DNA of 64,000 nt, taken from assembly GCA_905221605.1 (NCBI GenBank), contig CAJNDS010001114.1, forward strand, positions 503,501 through 567,500, in the 5' to 3' direction. Source of the DNA: Symbiodinium natans. Taxonomy: Eukaryota; Sar; Dinophyceae; Suessiales; Symbiodiniaceae. Under the pieces are notes generated by a model. The model was not told where the DNA came from. It saw nothing but the letters and a program-made list of their open reading frames with translations, and did no database searches. This document shows positions 21,093-32,689 of the stretch, in pieces. The number at the start of each line of letters is the position of its first letter. Within the stretch, counting starts at the first letter, position 1. The translations under genes and the position numbers were made by a program.

Positions 21093-22534
21093 TATCGTTT
21101 AGGGAGGGCTTTAAGGGTTTTAAGGGTTTATTATAGGGTTTTTATGGGTTTATAGGGTTTATAGGGTATATAGGTTTAGGGTTTAGGGTTCAGGGTTTAG
21201 GGTTTAAGGTTTAGGGTTTCGTCTCAAAAAGCTAAGATTAGTGGCGTGGCGCCTTGAAGCTTCGCGAAAATTTCGGGAAATTTAGGATCTCCACAAAGGC
21301 AAAAGTCTAAATAAAACGACTCTCATGGACTTTCTGAGCGTGCTATTGCATGTCATTTGGGCTCCGAAGGCCCGGCACTAACGGTTCTGCCCACACGATT
21401 CCTAATTCGCGTAATTGCTTATGGCTTATGCTTGACTCCCCTTTGTCAACAAAATTGGCCAACAAGATTTCCGAACGAAAAGGAGAAGCGCGATCGTAGT
21501 CACGAAAGCTCAGAACCGAGCACGACCAGTGCTGCGACCATTGTTTCTAGACACCGTGCACGATTCATAGACGTGACCTTGCGAACTACAGGCGGCAGCA
21601 GGGTCGATCGCGGCAAGTCACCACGCAAGTCCAGAAGCATGCGCGGTGAAGAAATATAACTTCTACTGTACACCTTCCTGCTTTCCACCTTAGAAACGCC
21701 GAGAACGGTTCCTTGAAACCTGCCCAGCACAGAAAGGACTCCCTTAAGTCCCCTGCGTGTGAGCAACATCCTGGAACGCTTATCAGCACCTTAGAGTTTA
21801 GGGTTTAGGGTTTAGGGTATGCGCAAACCATGGCCTGGCAGTGTGTTGCCATGCCCTGTGCCACGATGTCGAGCAGTCCTGGAGAGAGCTGTGGGCCCAG
21901 CCACAGCCCTGCACAACCGCGTAGGGTTTAGGGTTTAGGGTTTAGATGGGTTCAGGGGTTAGGGTTTAGGGTACACATGAAACCTGAATCAATGCCAAGC
22001 CTCAAAGAGGCCTGTGCTGTCGACCTGCAACCCCAATCCTGAGACTCTTAAAGCCCCGAAACCTCATGCAGCCGCAACCCTTAAAACCCCCGCAATATGC
22101 TTGAAGCTGCTTGGGGTCTCAGGGCCCAGTTTCCTGTTCCAGGACGAGAGAACTCGTTCGGGGTTCACGGGTTTGAGGTTCGTCCAAAGGTTGGGGACGT
22201 TTTTTGAAAGTCGCCATTCTCAGTCGCAAAGCGCCTGAAAATTGGAGGACATTAACATTTAACACATCTCAACACCCTCAACCCCGCCAAGACAAGCAAC
22301 ACCCACACCCCGAGCCCCAACCGCATCCAGAAGATTGCTCTCGCCTGGTGTGTCCTCGCGCGAGAAAGAGTTCACATGGTCCGTCAGAAGCCACTCACAC
22401 TCCTGGGCTCACTTCGGGAGCCAACCTATCTCGCCTGGAGGTCAAAAACCCTCGCACCTCCCAAGAATGCAACGATCTCCACCCCCACAGTGCAGCGCAC
22501 TTACCTCCTAATGGTGCCACACCCCTCGAGGCAA

Positions 22535-22763
22535 GGGTTTTGGGTTTAGGGTTTAGGGTGTAGGGTGTAGGGTTTAGGGTCTAGGGTTTAGGGTTTATAG
22601 GGTTTATAGGGTTCATAAGGTTTAGGGTTTAGGGTTTAGGGCAAGCCACCTGCAGAGCAAAAGTTTTGCTGGTTTCGAAGCTCCCTACCGAGCCGACGCC
22701 AAAACTAGACCCTCGCCTTGCGGTTGTTCATCGGTTCCGGGTTTAGGGTTTAGGGTTTAGGGT

Positions 22764-22809
<46 letters not shown>

Positions 22810-22815
22810 GGTTCA
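22535..22815 (+). repeat. TTTAGGG runs and a TTGAGGG variant block
   Basis: TTTAGGG runs lie at 22,535-22,640 and 22,739-22,765. The latter passes into eight TTGAGGG units up to 22,815. The intervening 100 bp and the region 21,220-22,530 show no supportable gene; short TTTAGGG runs also lie at 21,790 and 21,922-21,975. Confidence 0.9.
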
Positions 22816-23539
22816 GTATTCAGGGTTCAGGATTTACCTGGGAATCCTAGCGGCCGGAAATCCGTGTCCTTATGGCAAAATCAGGTTTTTGCCGTCGAAA
22901 GGCCGCAATTCGTGCTTGTCTTGTCTTTTTTGGTTTTGGGGGGTTTAGGCAAAAGCGGCCATATTTCAGGCTTAGCCTACTTGCAATATCTTGCAATGAT
23001 CAAGGAAGTATCCTCGCACTGTGCCTTTATCAATCTATCATGCCCCCCCCCCCCCTCCCCCCCACAGGGTTTAGGGTTTCGCGTTCTTCAACTGGCACTA
23101 AGGTTGCAATCATTGATCGGATCGAAGTCGGTTTCAATGCTCAGGGGTCAACACAACCAACGCGAAAGTCAAGGCGGAGCTACGACGTCATCATCCAGGA
23201 TGTCAATGATGGCCTGAGCTTCACAGTTGTCTTGCTTTGGCTCAAAGTGCTCAAGGATTTTCATGGATTCAGAAGCATCTTTCCTTGCGTACACCCACCA
23301 TGGCTGCAAAACTGCAGACATGCAAGTCCTTATAGCGATTGTGGATACTTGTTGGACAAGATAACATTAAATGTATAGGTGTGTATACATATATATCTTT
23401 ATATATACACACAGAAATATGAGTATATATATGTATACAAATGAATATATAAATAAATGGTCACCCCCCCCCCTCGACAGACCCCGGAATTGTATTTCCG
23501 ATCTGTCCAGGAAGCGGGGGGGGGGGGAAGAGCACCACT

Positions 23540-24516
23540 CCAAAATTCCTCGAGTTTCCAAAAATCCAAAAATCCAAAAATCCCAACCCAAGTTTCGGAT
23601 TTTTGGAAACTCGAGGAATTTGCTCAAAATCCAAAAAAACCCAAAATTCCTCGAGTTTCCAAAATCCAAAAATCCAAAAATCCCAACCCCAGTTTCGGAT
23701 TTTTGGAAACTCGAGGAATTTGCTCAAAATCCAAAAAAACCCAAAATTCCTCGAGTTTCCAAAATCCAAAAATCCAAAAATCCCAACCCAAGTTTCGGAT
23801 TTTTGGAAACTCGAGGAATTTGCTCAAAATCCAAAAAAACCCAAAATTCCTCGAGTTTCCAAAAATCCAAAAATCCAAAAATCCCAACCCAAGTTTCGGA
23901 TTTTTGGAAACTCGAGGAATTTGCTCAAAATCCAAAAAAACCCAAAATTCCTCGAGTTTCCAAAAATCCAAAAATCCAAAAATCCCAACCCCAGTTTCGG
24001 ATTTTTGGAAACTCGAGGAATTTGCTCAAAATCCAAAAAAACCCAAAATTCCTCGAGTTTCCAAAAATCCGAAACTGGGGTTGGGATTTTTGGATTTTTG
24101 GAATTTTGGAAACTCGAGGAATTTTGGGATTTTTTGGATTTTGAGCAAATTCCTCGAGTTTCCAAAAATCCGAAACTGGGGTTGGGAATTTTGGATTTTT
24201 GGATTTTTGGAAACTCGAGGAATTTTGGGTTTTTTTGGATTTTGAGCAAATTCCTCGAGTTTCCAAAAATCCGAAACTGGGGTTGGGATTTTTGGATTTT
24301 TGGATTTTTGGAAACTCGAGGAATTTTGGTTTTTTTGGATTTTGAGCAAATTCCTCGAGTTTCCAAAAATCCGAAATTGGGGTTGGGATTTTTGGATTTT
24401 TGGATTTTTGGAAACTCGAGGAATTTTGGTTTTTTTGGATTTTGAGCAAATTCCTCGAGTTTCCAAAAATCCGAAACTTGGGTTGGGATTTTTGGATTTT
24501 TGGATTTTTGGAAACT
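23540..24516. repeat. 100-bp palindromic satellite in two opposed halves
   Basis: Units repeat every 100-101 bp from 23,641 (23,741, 23,841, 23,942). Each unit holds an internal inverted pair: cctcgagtttccaaaaatcc and its complement. At about 24,060 the array flips, and the remaining units run in the opposite direction to 24,516. The long frames in all phases arise from the repeat and are not genes. Confidence 0.95.
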
Positions 24517-24702
24517 CAGGTTTTGGTGAGATTCTTTTAGGGGTTCTACACTCATGAGAAATATGAAATATATTAAAAACACAGAGAGCTATGCTAGCAA
24601 CAGCTACTGAAGTTGCTTACGGAAGTGTGAGGAAAAGTGCTTGATGCTGCGCTTCTGCCCACGTTAATGAGAACCCTATGATAGTTGATAGGAATCCTAA
24701 TA

Positions 24703-25205
24703 AATTGAAGAGGACCCCTACTACAATTAATAGGAACCAATGGGACTCCTATAACGAATGTGAACCCTTAACTAATAGGAATCCTATTAAAAATGATATG
24801 AGCCTAAACCAATAGGAATCCCTTTCAAATGAATCAGATCCCTATTAAAATTAATACGAATCCACATATCATGAGTAAGAGCTCTGAAATTGATATGAGT
24901 CTTATTGCAGTAGTAGGAGCTTTATCAAAATACTTAGGAACCATATGAAACTTCACTGGAATCCTATGAAAATAAGTAGGAATCTTTCGGGCTCCTACGA
25001 AATTTATCGGGGAAGCTAGTAGAAAGCCCATTAAATTGAAGAGGAACCCTTAACAAATCAAAAGAACGCAGTGAAGATTAATAGGAATTAATAGGACTCC
25101 TATGAAAAATAAGATTCGTTTAACAAGAATTAGTAGGAATCCTACTAAATGAATATGAGCCTAAACCAATAGGAATTCCTTTCAAACGAATGAGACCTCT
25201 ATCCG
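24703..25205. repeat. Duplicated AT-rich segment built from aataggaatcc units
   Basis: A block starting aaattgaagaggacccc at about 24,703 and continuing to gagcctaaaccaatagg recurs from about 25,032, roughly 330-350 bp later, with drift. The basic unit resembles aataggaatcctattaaa, itself partly self-complementary. Confidence 0.75.
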
Positions 25206-25209
25206 GTAC

Positions 25210-25298
25210 GGATTCTTAGTTCCTGGGTTACCTCTTATTGAAATCCTTTTTGAAATATATTGAATTTCAATAAGGGCGGTACTAGGAACTAAGAATCC
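25210..25298. mobile_element. Nested hairpin element G
   Basis: An 89-bp segment with a perfect 15-bp terminal inverted repeat, GGATTCTTAGTTCCT and its complement. A related, less perfect pair occupies 25,346-25,425. Confidence 0.7.
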
Positions 25299-25414
25299 TG
25301 TGTTTCTATTTTAAGACCCTTATTGAAATATTGAATTTGAATAAGGGCTGTACTAGGAACTAAGAACTCAGACCAAGAGTCCCTGGCAGTCTTAGTTCTT
25401 AGTTCTTGGTTCCG

Positions 25415-25645
25415 CCCTTATTGAAATTCAATATTTCAATAAGGGTTTCCATAATGACCACCCGTATTGAAGTTCAATACTTCAAGAAGGGTTTCAATAA
25501 TGCCAACCCTTATTGAAATTCAATATTTCAATAAGGGTTTCAATAATGACCACCCTTGTTGATTCAATATTTCAATAAGGGTTTCAAAAATGCTAACCCT
25601 TCTGGACATTCAATATTTCAATAAGGGTTTTAAAATAGAAACACA
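25415..25645. repeat. Tandem hairpin units, about 65 bp
   Basis: Four units of the palindrome cccttattgaaattcaat plus its mirror, separated by gtttcaataatgaccacc-type linkers. The outer motif tgtgtttctatttt at 25,300 recurs inverted at 25,632, so the whole cluster is bracketed. Confidence 0.85.
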
Positions 25646-26057
25646 TAGGTTTAACAGACAACAAAAGAAAAACATACAACAACAGAGCAAAACATCAAAG
25701 GCATTAAACAAAGCAAAAAAGTATAGATCTTTGGGGAGGGGGGGTACCATATATCTCTATTGTTTGTTAACGTGTCTGGCTACTGTGTGCAGCTATGCTG
25801 TCCGTCGCGCCCTCAGCCCTTTTTTTGCTTCCGGGGGTCTGTCGAGGGGGGGGGGGTGAGCAAATAAATATATATATATATGGTAATTGTATCCAACGAC
25901 TTGCCCACCAAGACAATCCATGGCCCTAGCTCCAGAACTTTCAGAAGCAGGTGCTGCGGGTTACCAGGTAGCCATCAAGAGGCATCACGGCACCACGGCA
26001 TCATATGCGATAAGGGTCCAACGGACATGCTGGAGCGAAAAAGCTTTCCCCTGTCGC

Positions 26058-26135
26058 CTAAGCCCTGAACCCTAAACCCTAAACCCGAAACCCTAAACCC
26101 GAAACCCGAAAACCGAAACCCTACACCCTAAACGA
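26058..26135 (-). repeat. CCCTAAA/CCCGAAA array
   Basis: Degenerate units alternating CCCTAAA and CCCGAAA. Confidence 0.85.
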
Positions 26136-26288
26136 ATCTCCAGGTAGTGGCCCTCCTACAGCCTCTCAACACCAACACCAAGACCGTCCGTGCACAAGAC
26201 TGCGCCCGAGCTGCACAGAAGGCGGCGTCCACGACGGACTCTTCACTGCCATGATCTTGCAATTTCTGGCGCTGCTGTCAGTGCACTT

Positions 26289-26390
26289 GGGGGTTTTCGA
26301 CATTAGGGGCACCTTATTGGGGTCCTTGTTGTAAGGGAATCCTACTATCTGGAGGTGTATATTTGGGGTCCCTGATTTTCGCAACCCCCC
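26289..26390. mobile_element. MITE-like element B, copy 2
   Basis: 102 bp with ends gggggttttcgacattagggg and, as reverse complement of the right, ggggggttgcgaaaatcaggg. CACTT flanks both sides, a possible 5-bp target duplication. Confidence 0.75.
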
Positions 26391-27654
26391 ACTTCTTTGG
26401 GCGCAGGGTTGAAGAAGTCAATCTCTGGCCACCTTCCACAGAGCTATGAGATCCAACTGCCATCCTGGGGTTCAGGGAAACGAGCTACATCCGCAAGTTG
26501 CAATCGCAAAACTCTGAAATCAGCTCTCCAAGGAGCAGCCGCATATACACTAAATCTCCAAACCCTTAACATAACAAACGCTACCATGGTATCTGATTGT
26601 TAGGAAACATATGTAGGGGCTTTAGGGATACAGCAGCTAGTCACCACAAGCCGAGCTCACAGCCCAACAGAAAGGGCCTCTCCGCTTTAAATCCCACACA
26701 TGCCCCATTGTAACAACGCAAAACCCAACATCCCCAAGCAGCTTTTTCACGTCCCTGAGAAGGCACAGACATTTTGGCTTGGGGGAGTTCCGGCTCAGGG
26801 GTTGAGCTCAAGAGGCCTTCAGGGTTTAGGGTTTAGGGTTAGGGTTTAGGGGTCCGCTGCGCTCGTCCCAATCTGCGCGTCCTGGATGACGAACGGCATC
26901 CCAGACAAGGCCGCCAGAAACCACACGCAATACCTGTTGGCCGCTCCACGCCCCCAAGATCTCATGGGAGTTTACCGCAAACCACGGTTCAGTCAGTTCA
27001 ATCCTACCACCAGTCAGAATTTCAGGCTTCCACGGGCGATTGTTTGGCCAGGGTAGTATGTGCCAGTTCTTTAGAGGGCTGTCTGGTTCCGTAGGCTCCA
27101 AGGTTCGACCCACCCAGAATTCCAGACTGTTCGGCGGCTGGGTTCAGGGTTCAGATTTCAGTGCGCTCCCCAAACCTCCCAAGACAAAATATTTGCCAAC
27201 TCCAGCGGCATGCTAGACGTGATAAGCGTCAGAGGTAAGACGCTTTAGGATTGCCAGCCCATGCGTTTCGGGATGAAGGGCTTCTTGCTGGTGCCTCGTG
27301 GCTTAGGAAACTACTGTTGGGACCTGCGGGAAAATTATGTCATCCATGCAAGCTGTGGTGCTTCTCCATTCGCCTGTCCGCAAAGAGCTCACAGATGCGC
27401 GCCTTCGCGAAGCGAGTCGAAGCAAAGTGATGAGTTTTACTCCGGCGATGGTTTAAAACCCTGCAGTGCTGACCTCCAATCGTCTACGCCAAAAACTCTG
27501 GAGCCCAACATTCTTGAAATCCCCAAACAAGTACGCAATCGCAACATCAGTGGTTCTAAGATATGACGTGCTTTACATGGCCCCCTGCCTTTGCAAGGTT
27601 CCGGGGTTGCCAGGCTAAGGTGGGATAGGTTCTGGGATGCTCTGGGATGCAGGA

Positions 27655-27738
27655 GGGTTTAGGGTTTAGGGTTTAGGGTTTAGGGTATAGGGTTTAGGGC
27701 TTAGGGTTTAGGGTTTAGGGCTTAGGGTTTAGGGCTGT
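27655..27738 (+). repeat. TTTAGGG/CTTAGGG array
   Basis: Eleven units with CTTAGGG and TATAGGG variants. The region 26,400-27,650 around it shows weak open frames only. Confidence 0.92.
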
Positions 27739-28171
27739 GGGAAGGAAGAGCTGAGCGATGCCCAAGCTCGGCGATCCGAGGCCAAGAGGCTGAAGTGAAT
27801 TCTTTGGCTCCGAGCTTCAGCAGCACATCCCTGGCGAACACACCCCCCGTCAACCCTGAAGCTCTGTCGCCGCGAAAACCCACGAGCACCCCGGCAATGC
27901 TGCAGCCAAACATTCGACTTCTGCCCAGACCTATATTCATATATTCGTAGGTATACTGAGCCTTCACCATTGCTTATACTTGCACTTTTATACTTAGACT
28001 TAGACTGAGACTTCCACTTCTAGGCGAAGAAGCACTGGGTTTACCCGCCTCATGTTCGGAAGATGCTCTGGGCTTAGGGCTTAGTCAGGCTTCACGGTGG
28101 CCTCACTGCCTTGCCAAGCGAAGCGCCCTTTCTAAGATTTAAAGTGCTTCAGACTGCTTGAACTTCTTTTG

Positions 28172-28460
28172 CAGGGCCGCAGTTTAAACACTGCATAAAC
28201 ACTTTACATGTTTAAAGTGCTCATTGTGTTTGTTCAAACTGCAAATTCCTGAGAAATCTCCAGGGCCAAGTGATTTAAAGCGTTTAAAGTATTAAACTGC
28301 ATGTAAAGAGCCGCACGTTAAACAGTTAACACACTTAAAATGTTCAAAGCGTTGAACTGTTTAAACTGGTCTTGAAGAGCCGCAGTCTAAACAGCTTAAG
28401 CACTTTAAATACAAAAGGTGCTCAACGTGTTCTTGCCACTTTTTCAGAGCCTCAGCTCAA
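28172..28460. repeat. Degenerate 70-bp repeat with palindromic cores
   Basis: gccgcag-like motifs recur at about 28,175, 28,310, 28,379 and 28,449. Between them are self-complementary runs such as aaacagtt with aactgttt and cactttaca with tgtttaaagtg. Confidence 0.65.
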
Positions 28461-28745
28461 GTAGTTAGAGCATTTCACAGAGCCAGGGGCCTCCGGTCAA
28501 GGAGAGCCAGAAGGTCCTACACGCGTAGGAGATATGCACCGCCGCCCGAAGCCACGCCACGAGACCCCTCTTCCTTGCCCCAGCCTCCATGCAGGTGCGG
28601 CTAGCGCGGCCTTTCCTGTGGTGAAAGCGGGGTGGCAGGATTTGTAGGTTTCGGGGTCATTTTGGGGGTCTGCAAGATTGGGGATCCCTAAACCCGAAAC
28701 CCTAAGCCCTAAACCCTGAACCCTAAACCCTAAGCGCCCTAAAGT

Positions 28746-28858
28746 GCTTGGGATGTAGGCTTTCCAAGACCAGGGCCATCCCTTGCAAAGGAGCATTCGC
28801 GAACGTCTCACAATAATTCAAAACGATACCCTGTCTGGGATTCGGAATGTAACCGTAC
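28746..28858 (-). CDS. Exon of a minus-strand gene, unknown product
   Basis: After the sense sequence CCCTAAAAGTAG the frame reads YIPNPRQGIVLNYCETFANA and PLQGMALVLESLHPKHF. Downstream sense sequence is GGCGCTTAGGGTTTAGGG, so both neighbouring introns carry the heptamer. The 3' limit is uncertain by about 15 nt. The plus strand is also open here, which lowers confidence. It is probably in the same gene as 29,076-29,328. Confidence 0.42.
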
Positions 28859-28959
28859 CTACTTTTAGGGTGTAGGGTTTAGGGTTTAGGGTTATAGTTC
28901 ATGGTTGGGATAGTGTTGAAGATGTTAATGGGATAGCATTGAAGATGTTAATGTCTACT

Positions 28960-29030
28960 CCTTATTGGGTTTAAGTACCCTTAGAGTTAAACATGTAAAA
29001 TGTTACCCAACTATGCCAAAGGTACACTCT
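28960..29030. mobile_element. Dispersed element D, copy 2
   Basis: Shares gtctactccttattgggtt, taagtaccctta and atgttaccc with 2,518-2,595. It sits between modelled exons, next to a short duplication of gttgaagatgttaatg (28,913-28,953). Confidence 0.55.
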
Positions 29031-29075
29031 TAACCCTAAGCTTCTGTCTCCAAAACCAGATCCGTCCAGATACAC

Positions 29076-29193
29076 GCTGGAAGGAGCATTCATGCAGTTC
29101 CGATAGTCTCCGAAACTGGAAGCTTGCTGTTTGAAGCCCGGCAACCGTTTGGTCAAGGGCTTCCAGGACAACATCTCGACATCTGACCGAGCC
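29076..29193 (-). CDS. Exon of a minus-strand gene, unknown product
   Basis: The 3' splice site is CTCTACTACAG; it reads ARSDVEMLSWKPLTKRLPGF and KQQASSFGDYRNCMNAPSS, then GTGTATC. Length (118 nt) and phase (1 nt in) match the preceding exon at 29,245-29,328 across a 51-nt intron. The frame could continue to about 29,056. Confidence 0.5.
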
Positions 29194-29244
29194 CTGTAGT
29201 AGAGCCCAGAACCACACCCTGGCAACACAAAGCCCGCTTTTCAC

Positions 29245-29328
29245 TGGAGAAAAGCTGAATGCAAGCTGCCGAGCGCATCCAGCACTGCTTCCAGGACCTC
29301 CCGAAGGGTCGGGTCCGCAGATGCACGG
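29245..29328 (-). CDS. Exon of a minus-strand gene, unknown product
   Basis: Reads RASADPTLREVLEAVLDALG then SLHSAFLQ, an amphipathic helix-like segment, and ends at CTCCA before GTGAAAAG with two bases of the next codon, which the following exon completes. The upstream 3' splice site (GGCCCGAG) is only fair. Confidence 0.48.
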
Positions 29329-30253
29329 CTCGGGCCGACAGGGCATTGGTATGTTTAGGGGCCTTTTGTCCGATAGTAACCCCCCCCAAAACCCTATTCA
29401 AACTATGAAGGGGTTGTTTCAGCTGTCAATTGGTGTGGGTCTTGAAGGCTCACTGGTTTCGAGTGGTGTTTTCTTCAGTGTTGTCGAGCAAGTTTGGGGC
29501 TTAAGGTCTTCAACTCTGTGGCTCTCAGACTACAGGGCAGAACCCTCGAGAAACTTCCCGTGGGCGGCCGACCATTAGCTCTCTATTCTGGACTAAGCCC
29601 AGTACCTTGGCAGAAGAAACCCAACACGTCTCAACCTCATAGCGAACCCCAGGGACGGGGCCAGGGTTTCAAAAGGTGAAAACTCCGTGCTTGGCAACGT
29701 GCAGGCCTTCTGTAAAGGCCCCAGCCCAAAGACGCCCCAAACTTGCAAACAACATGCAACAGCAGGCTACCTAGTCATCTCCCAAGGACCTCTCCTAGAG
29801 CCAAACACTAAACTCCCCCCAACAAGAAACATTCTCCTCAAGTTCTTCTTACTTGCCCCGCCGTCCGCCCATCGCCCCTCTCCTCGCCCATCGCCCATCT
29901 CCTTGCCCCCGGTCCTCCCCAAAAGCTTATGTAAAAACAAAAACCATGCAACAATAAACACATTTCATACAACAAACAGCAGTGTGTAAACAAAATAAAC
30001 CCATGAACAAACAGGTACAAAAACAGGTACAATACCACGCAAGAAGAAGCTCAAGCGGTACCAAGAACAGGGCGCCTCCCGGTAGGGCTCCTGCCCTTGG
30101 AAGTCGACCGGCTGGCTGAGTCGACTCACCTTGGGTGGGCTCTGCGTGTTTTTAGGGTTTAGGGTTTAGGGTTTAGGGTGTTTTGTGCTGGGCACATCGC
30201 CCCTAACCGAATTACAACTAGTCGGCTGGCCGCTACGATTGCTCTCACAATTT

Positions 30254-30358
30254 GGGGGGTTTACGAAAAATTGGGGACCCCCCATTTCGATGCCCGAAGA
30301 GTAGGATTCCCCTTATAATCAGGACCCCCATAAAGGCACACCTTGCTTTTCTAGGTTT
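30254..30358. mobile_element. MITE-like element B, copy 3 (inverted)
   Basis: Reverse orientation relative to the other copies: ggggggtttacgaaaaattgg at the left end, gtaggattccccttata in the core, aggtttcc at the right end. Confidence 0.6.
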
Positions 30359-30786
30359 CCACAGCTTTCGTGTTGTTTACCAAGCCCACTGAGGGTGACT
30401 CAGCTACGAAGCAGGAGAGTAGGAGGACGCTCAACCGCTGGCCAATGAACATCAAGAACTGCCGTGTGCCCTACTGATCAAATCCCAAGCGGACTGGCTG
30501 GCGATCGGGTTCAGGATGAGGAAACCCCACACATGGAGCAATAAAACTCATGCACAGTGCAGTAGTGAGGCGAAAAGGCGCACCGACTCGTCCAATGCCG
30601 ACAACTCCAGAGCAGGGGTTCATTGCGGTGCTATAGAAGGTTCTGAGGGGGGTTTTTGTGGCCATGACTCGCGTTCAGGGCTGGGGGGGGGTTTTAATCA
30701 TGGCGGCTTCTGGAATCTAGCTACTGGGCAGCTACTAAAGCCCGAGCCGGTCAAACCCCCGAACTGCCGCTCCATGCACCAGAGAT

Positions 30787-30928
30787 GCCCTAAACCCTAA
30801 ACCCTAAACCCTAAACCCTAAACCCTAAACCCTCCTCATGCCTCGGACGGCTTCGCCCGCGGCGCCAGGCTGGCAATGACGGCGCCTTCAAGGTTTGGCT
30901 TAGGGTTTAGGGCTTCGGGTTTAGGGTG
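30787..30928. repeat. CCCTAAA array, 62-bp interval, TTTAGGG array
   Basis: CCCTAAA (six units) ends at 30,832 and TTTAGGG-like units begin at 30,895. The interval on the minus strand reads GAVIASLAPRAKPSE between TTGAAG and a possible GC 5' splice site, so it may be a short exon. Confidence 0.6.
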
Positions 30929-32689
30929 TGTTCCTTTTTCGCAGCTCACGCAAATGCGTCTCAATCCTACGTCCTCGCCCGGAGACCCAAAATTCCTAAC
31001 ACCCTATCCGTGAAAGCCCAAGACAAATCGAAGCCTGGGCCCCCAAAACTTACACGCCGCATTCTGCAAGCTTGCAAAACCGCTGAAACCCTAAACACCC
31101 ATTGCCCCAAGTACCCAACTGCCTACTATCACCACGCCTTGCGCTTCAAGCGCAGCCACAGAGAACGTGGGCTTGGTTTGAGCATCGCTGCACTTCCTTT
31201 TCAGGGGGATGCGAAAGGGAAAGGGAGCCCCCCCTTTGGCTCAGAAGGCTGGAAGAAGGAGTCGAGGCCCCGAAACAAGAAGAAAAACGGGCGTCACCCG
31301 GGCGGTCCCAAGCAGTTCCGAGTTGAGGGGTTTTGCGGTAGTTGCAGGTTCGGGCGGAGCCTGTCGTTGGGCTTCAAAGGCTAACCTTGGAATAAACACA
31401 ACTCCCAACTCCTGTGAAAAATGCACAGGGTGTTGCGTCTTGCTGCTTGCAATGTGTCCCAAGCCATGGGCCGAATACATCCTTTTCTACTATAGGGTTC
31501 ACAAGAGTCTGGGCTTTCCACCTTCCCACACCCCTCACCCTGAGCCATGCCGCCTGAACTTGCCGTAGCCCCGAATCCCCCCGAAGCATCAAGGGGCCCT
31601 TGAGGCGGCGAGACGAGGGGCGCGCTCAGCTTCAGGAGCTCCTGCAGCACTTCTGGGAGCTTCTTGATCTCCTCCTCATCCTCCAGGCGCGCTCGGCTCG
31701 CATCGCGTCGGCTGCTGAGGGAGCCCAGTCAATGCCGCCAACTCCCCTTAAGCCTCGAACCCAGACCTGGGCAATATCGACAATCCTCTGCACCCCAAAC
31801 TCATGCCGGGTTTGGGGGGGGGGGGGTGGGGGTGGGGGGGTTGGGGTAGCAATGTCCTGCTGCACCCGGGAGCTAAGAGGCCTTGAGATTTGTTTAAGGG
31901 ATGAAGTGGGGGATATGGTGAGGTGGGTTTAGGGTATAAGGTTGGGGCTTCATGGGCCTTAGAGCTTTCTCGACCCCTCTTCCTCCCACCCCGACTCCGG
32001 ACACTCTCCAGAGAGAGACCCAACACCCCTGCCTCCGTGGTCCCCATGTCCTTGACTGCCTGGAGCCTTGGCTTACAGAAATCTACCTTCTGCGTGGGGA
32101 TGTGCCCAGGACATGCTGTGCAGGAATTCGGGCTTCTAGAACCTAGGTTCTACAGGGCCGCGATCCTGAAATGAAGCTGGAACCGATGCAATCCCACTTG
32201 CATACTTCAAACCCACAAGGCAGCCTTCAGGATCCAGCGCTAAGACACTGACTTGAGGCGTGGCCCGAAAGGGCAAGGCACTTGCGCGCCGAGAAAATTG
32301 GTAATCCAGCCGTTTGTGAATTCCGGGCCTGGAAGACCCCGCCCCCCTTCTTTGGGACAACATAAGCGCCGGAGTCATACAATTGTCAACATGTTTTGGA
32401 CTCGGCTTGACCTGAGTTCCTGGGTCCCGCGCACACCCCGCATGCCGCAGTCCCCGAGCATACTCGGCGGATGCTCGATGAGACGCACAGCCTGGCAAAC
32501 ACATCACATACAGCTTTTGGCCTTGGAGACTCAGGGCTCAGAGCTGCATGTCAAGTTCAGCGCCCTCCCACCCCCTCCCGGGCATCTACACAAAGCAAAC
32601 TGCCTTTGTTTGAGCTTCGTGCTTTGAAATCCGACCCCCTGCCTCACCTCACCCCGACAAAAGCTACGTAAGTTGTCTGAATCCAATAT

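Larger units (their letters stand above)
23443..25882. mobile_element. AT-rich island bounded by inverted G-tract repeats
   Basis: The left end (23443-23489) has ataaataaatg, then tcaccccccccc, then tcgacagaccccggaa. The right end (25829-25882) is its near reverse complement. The 2.4-kb interior is far more AT-rich than its surroundings and contains a palindromic satellite, a duplicated 150-bp segment and a hairpin cluster. No transposase is visible. A large non-autonomous element or a composite of nested ones fits best; target duplications were not clear. Confidence 0.55.

Noticed and set aside
23540-24516. A CRISPR array
   Set aside because: There are no unique spacers; the units are contiguous palindromes in a eukaryotic context.
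23371-24582. Long open frames on both strands over the satellite
   Set aside because: The frames exist in many phases and mirror the 100-bp repeat; the peptides are repeats of the same few residues.
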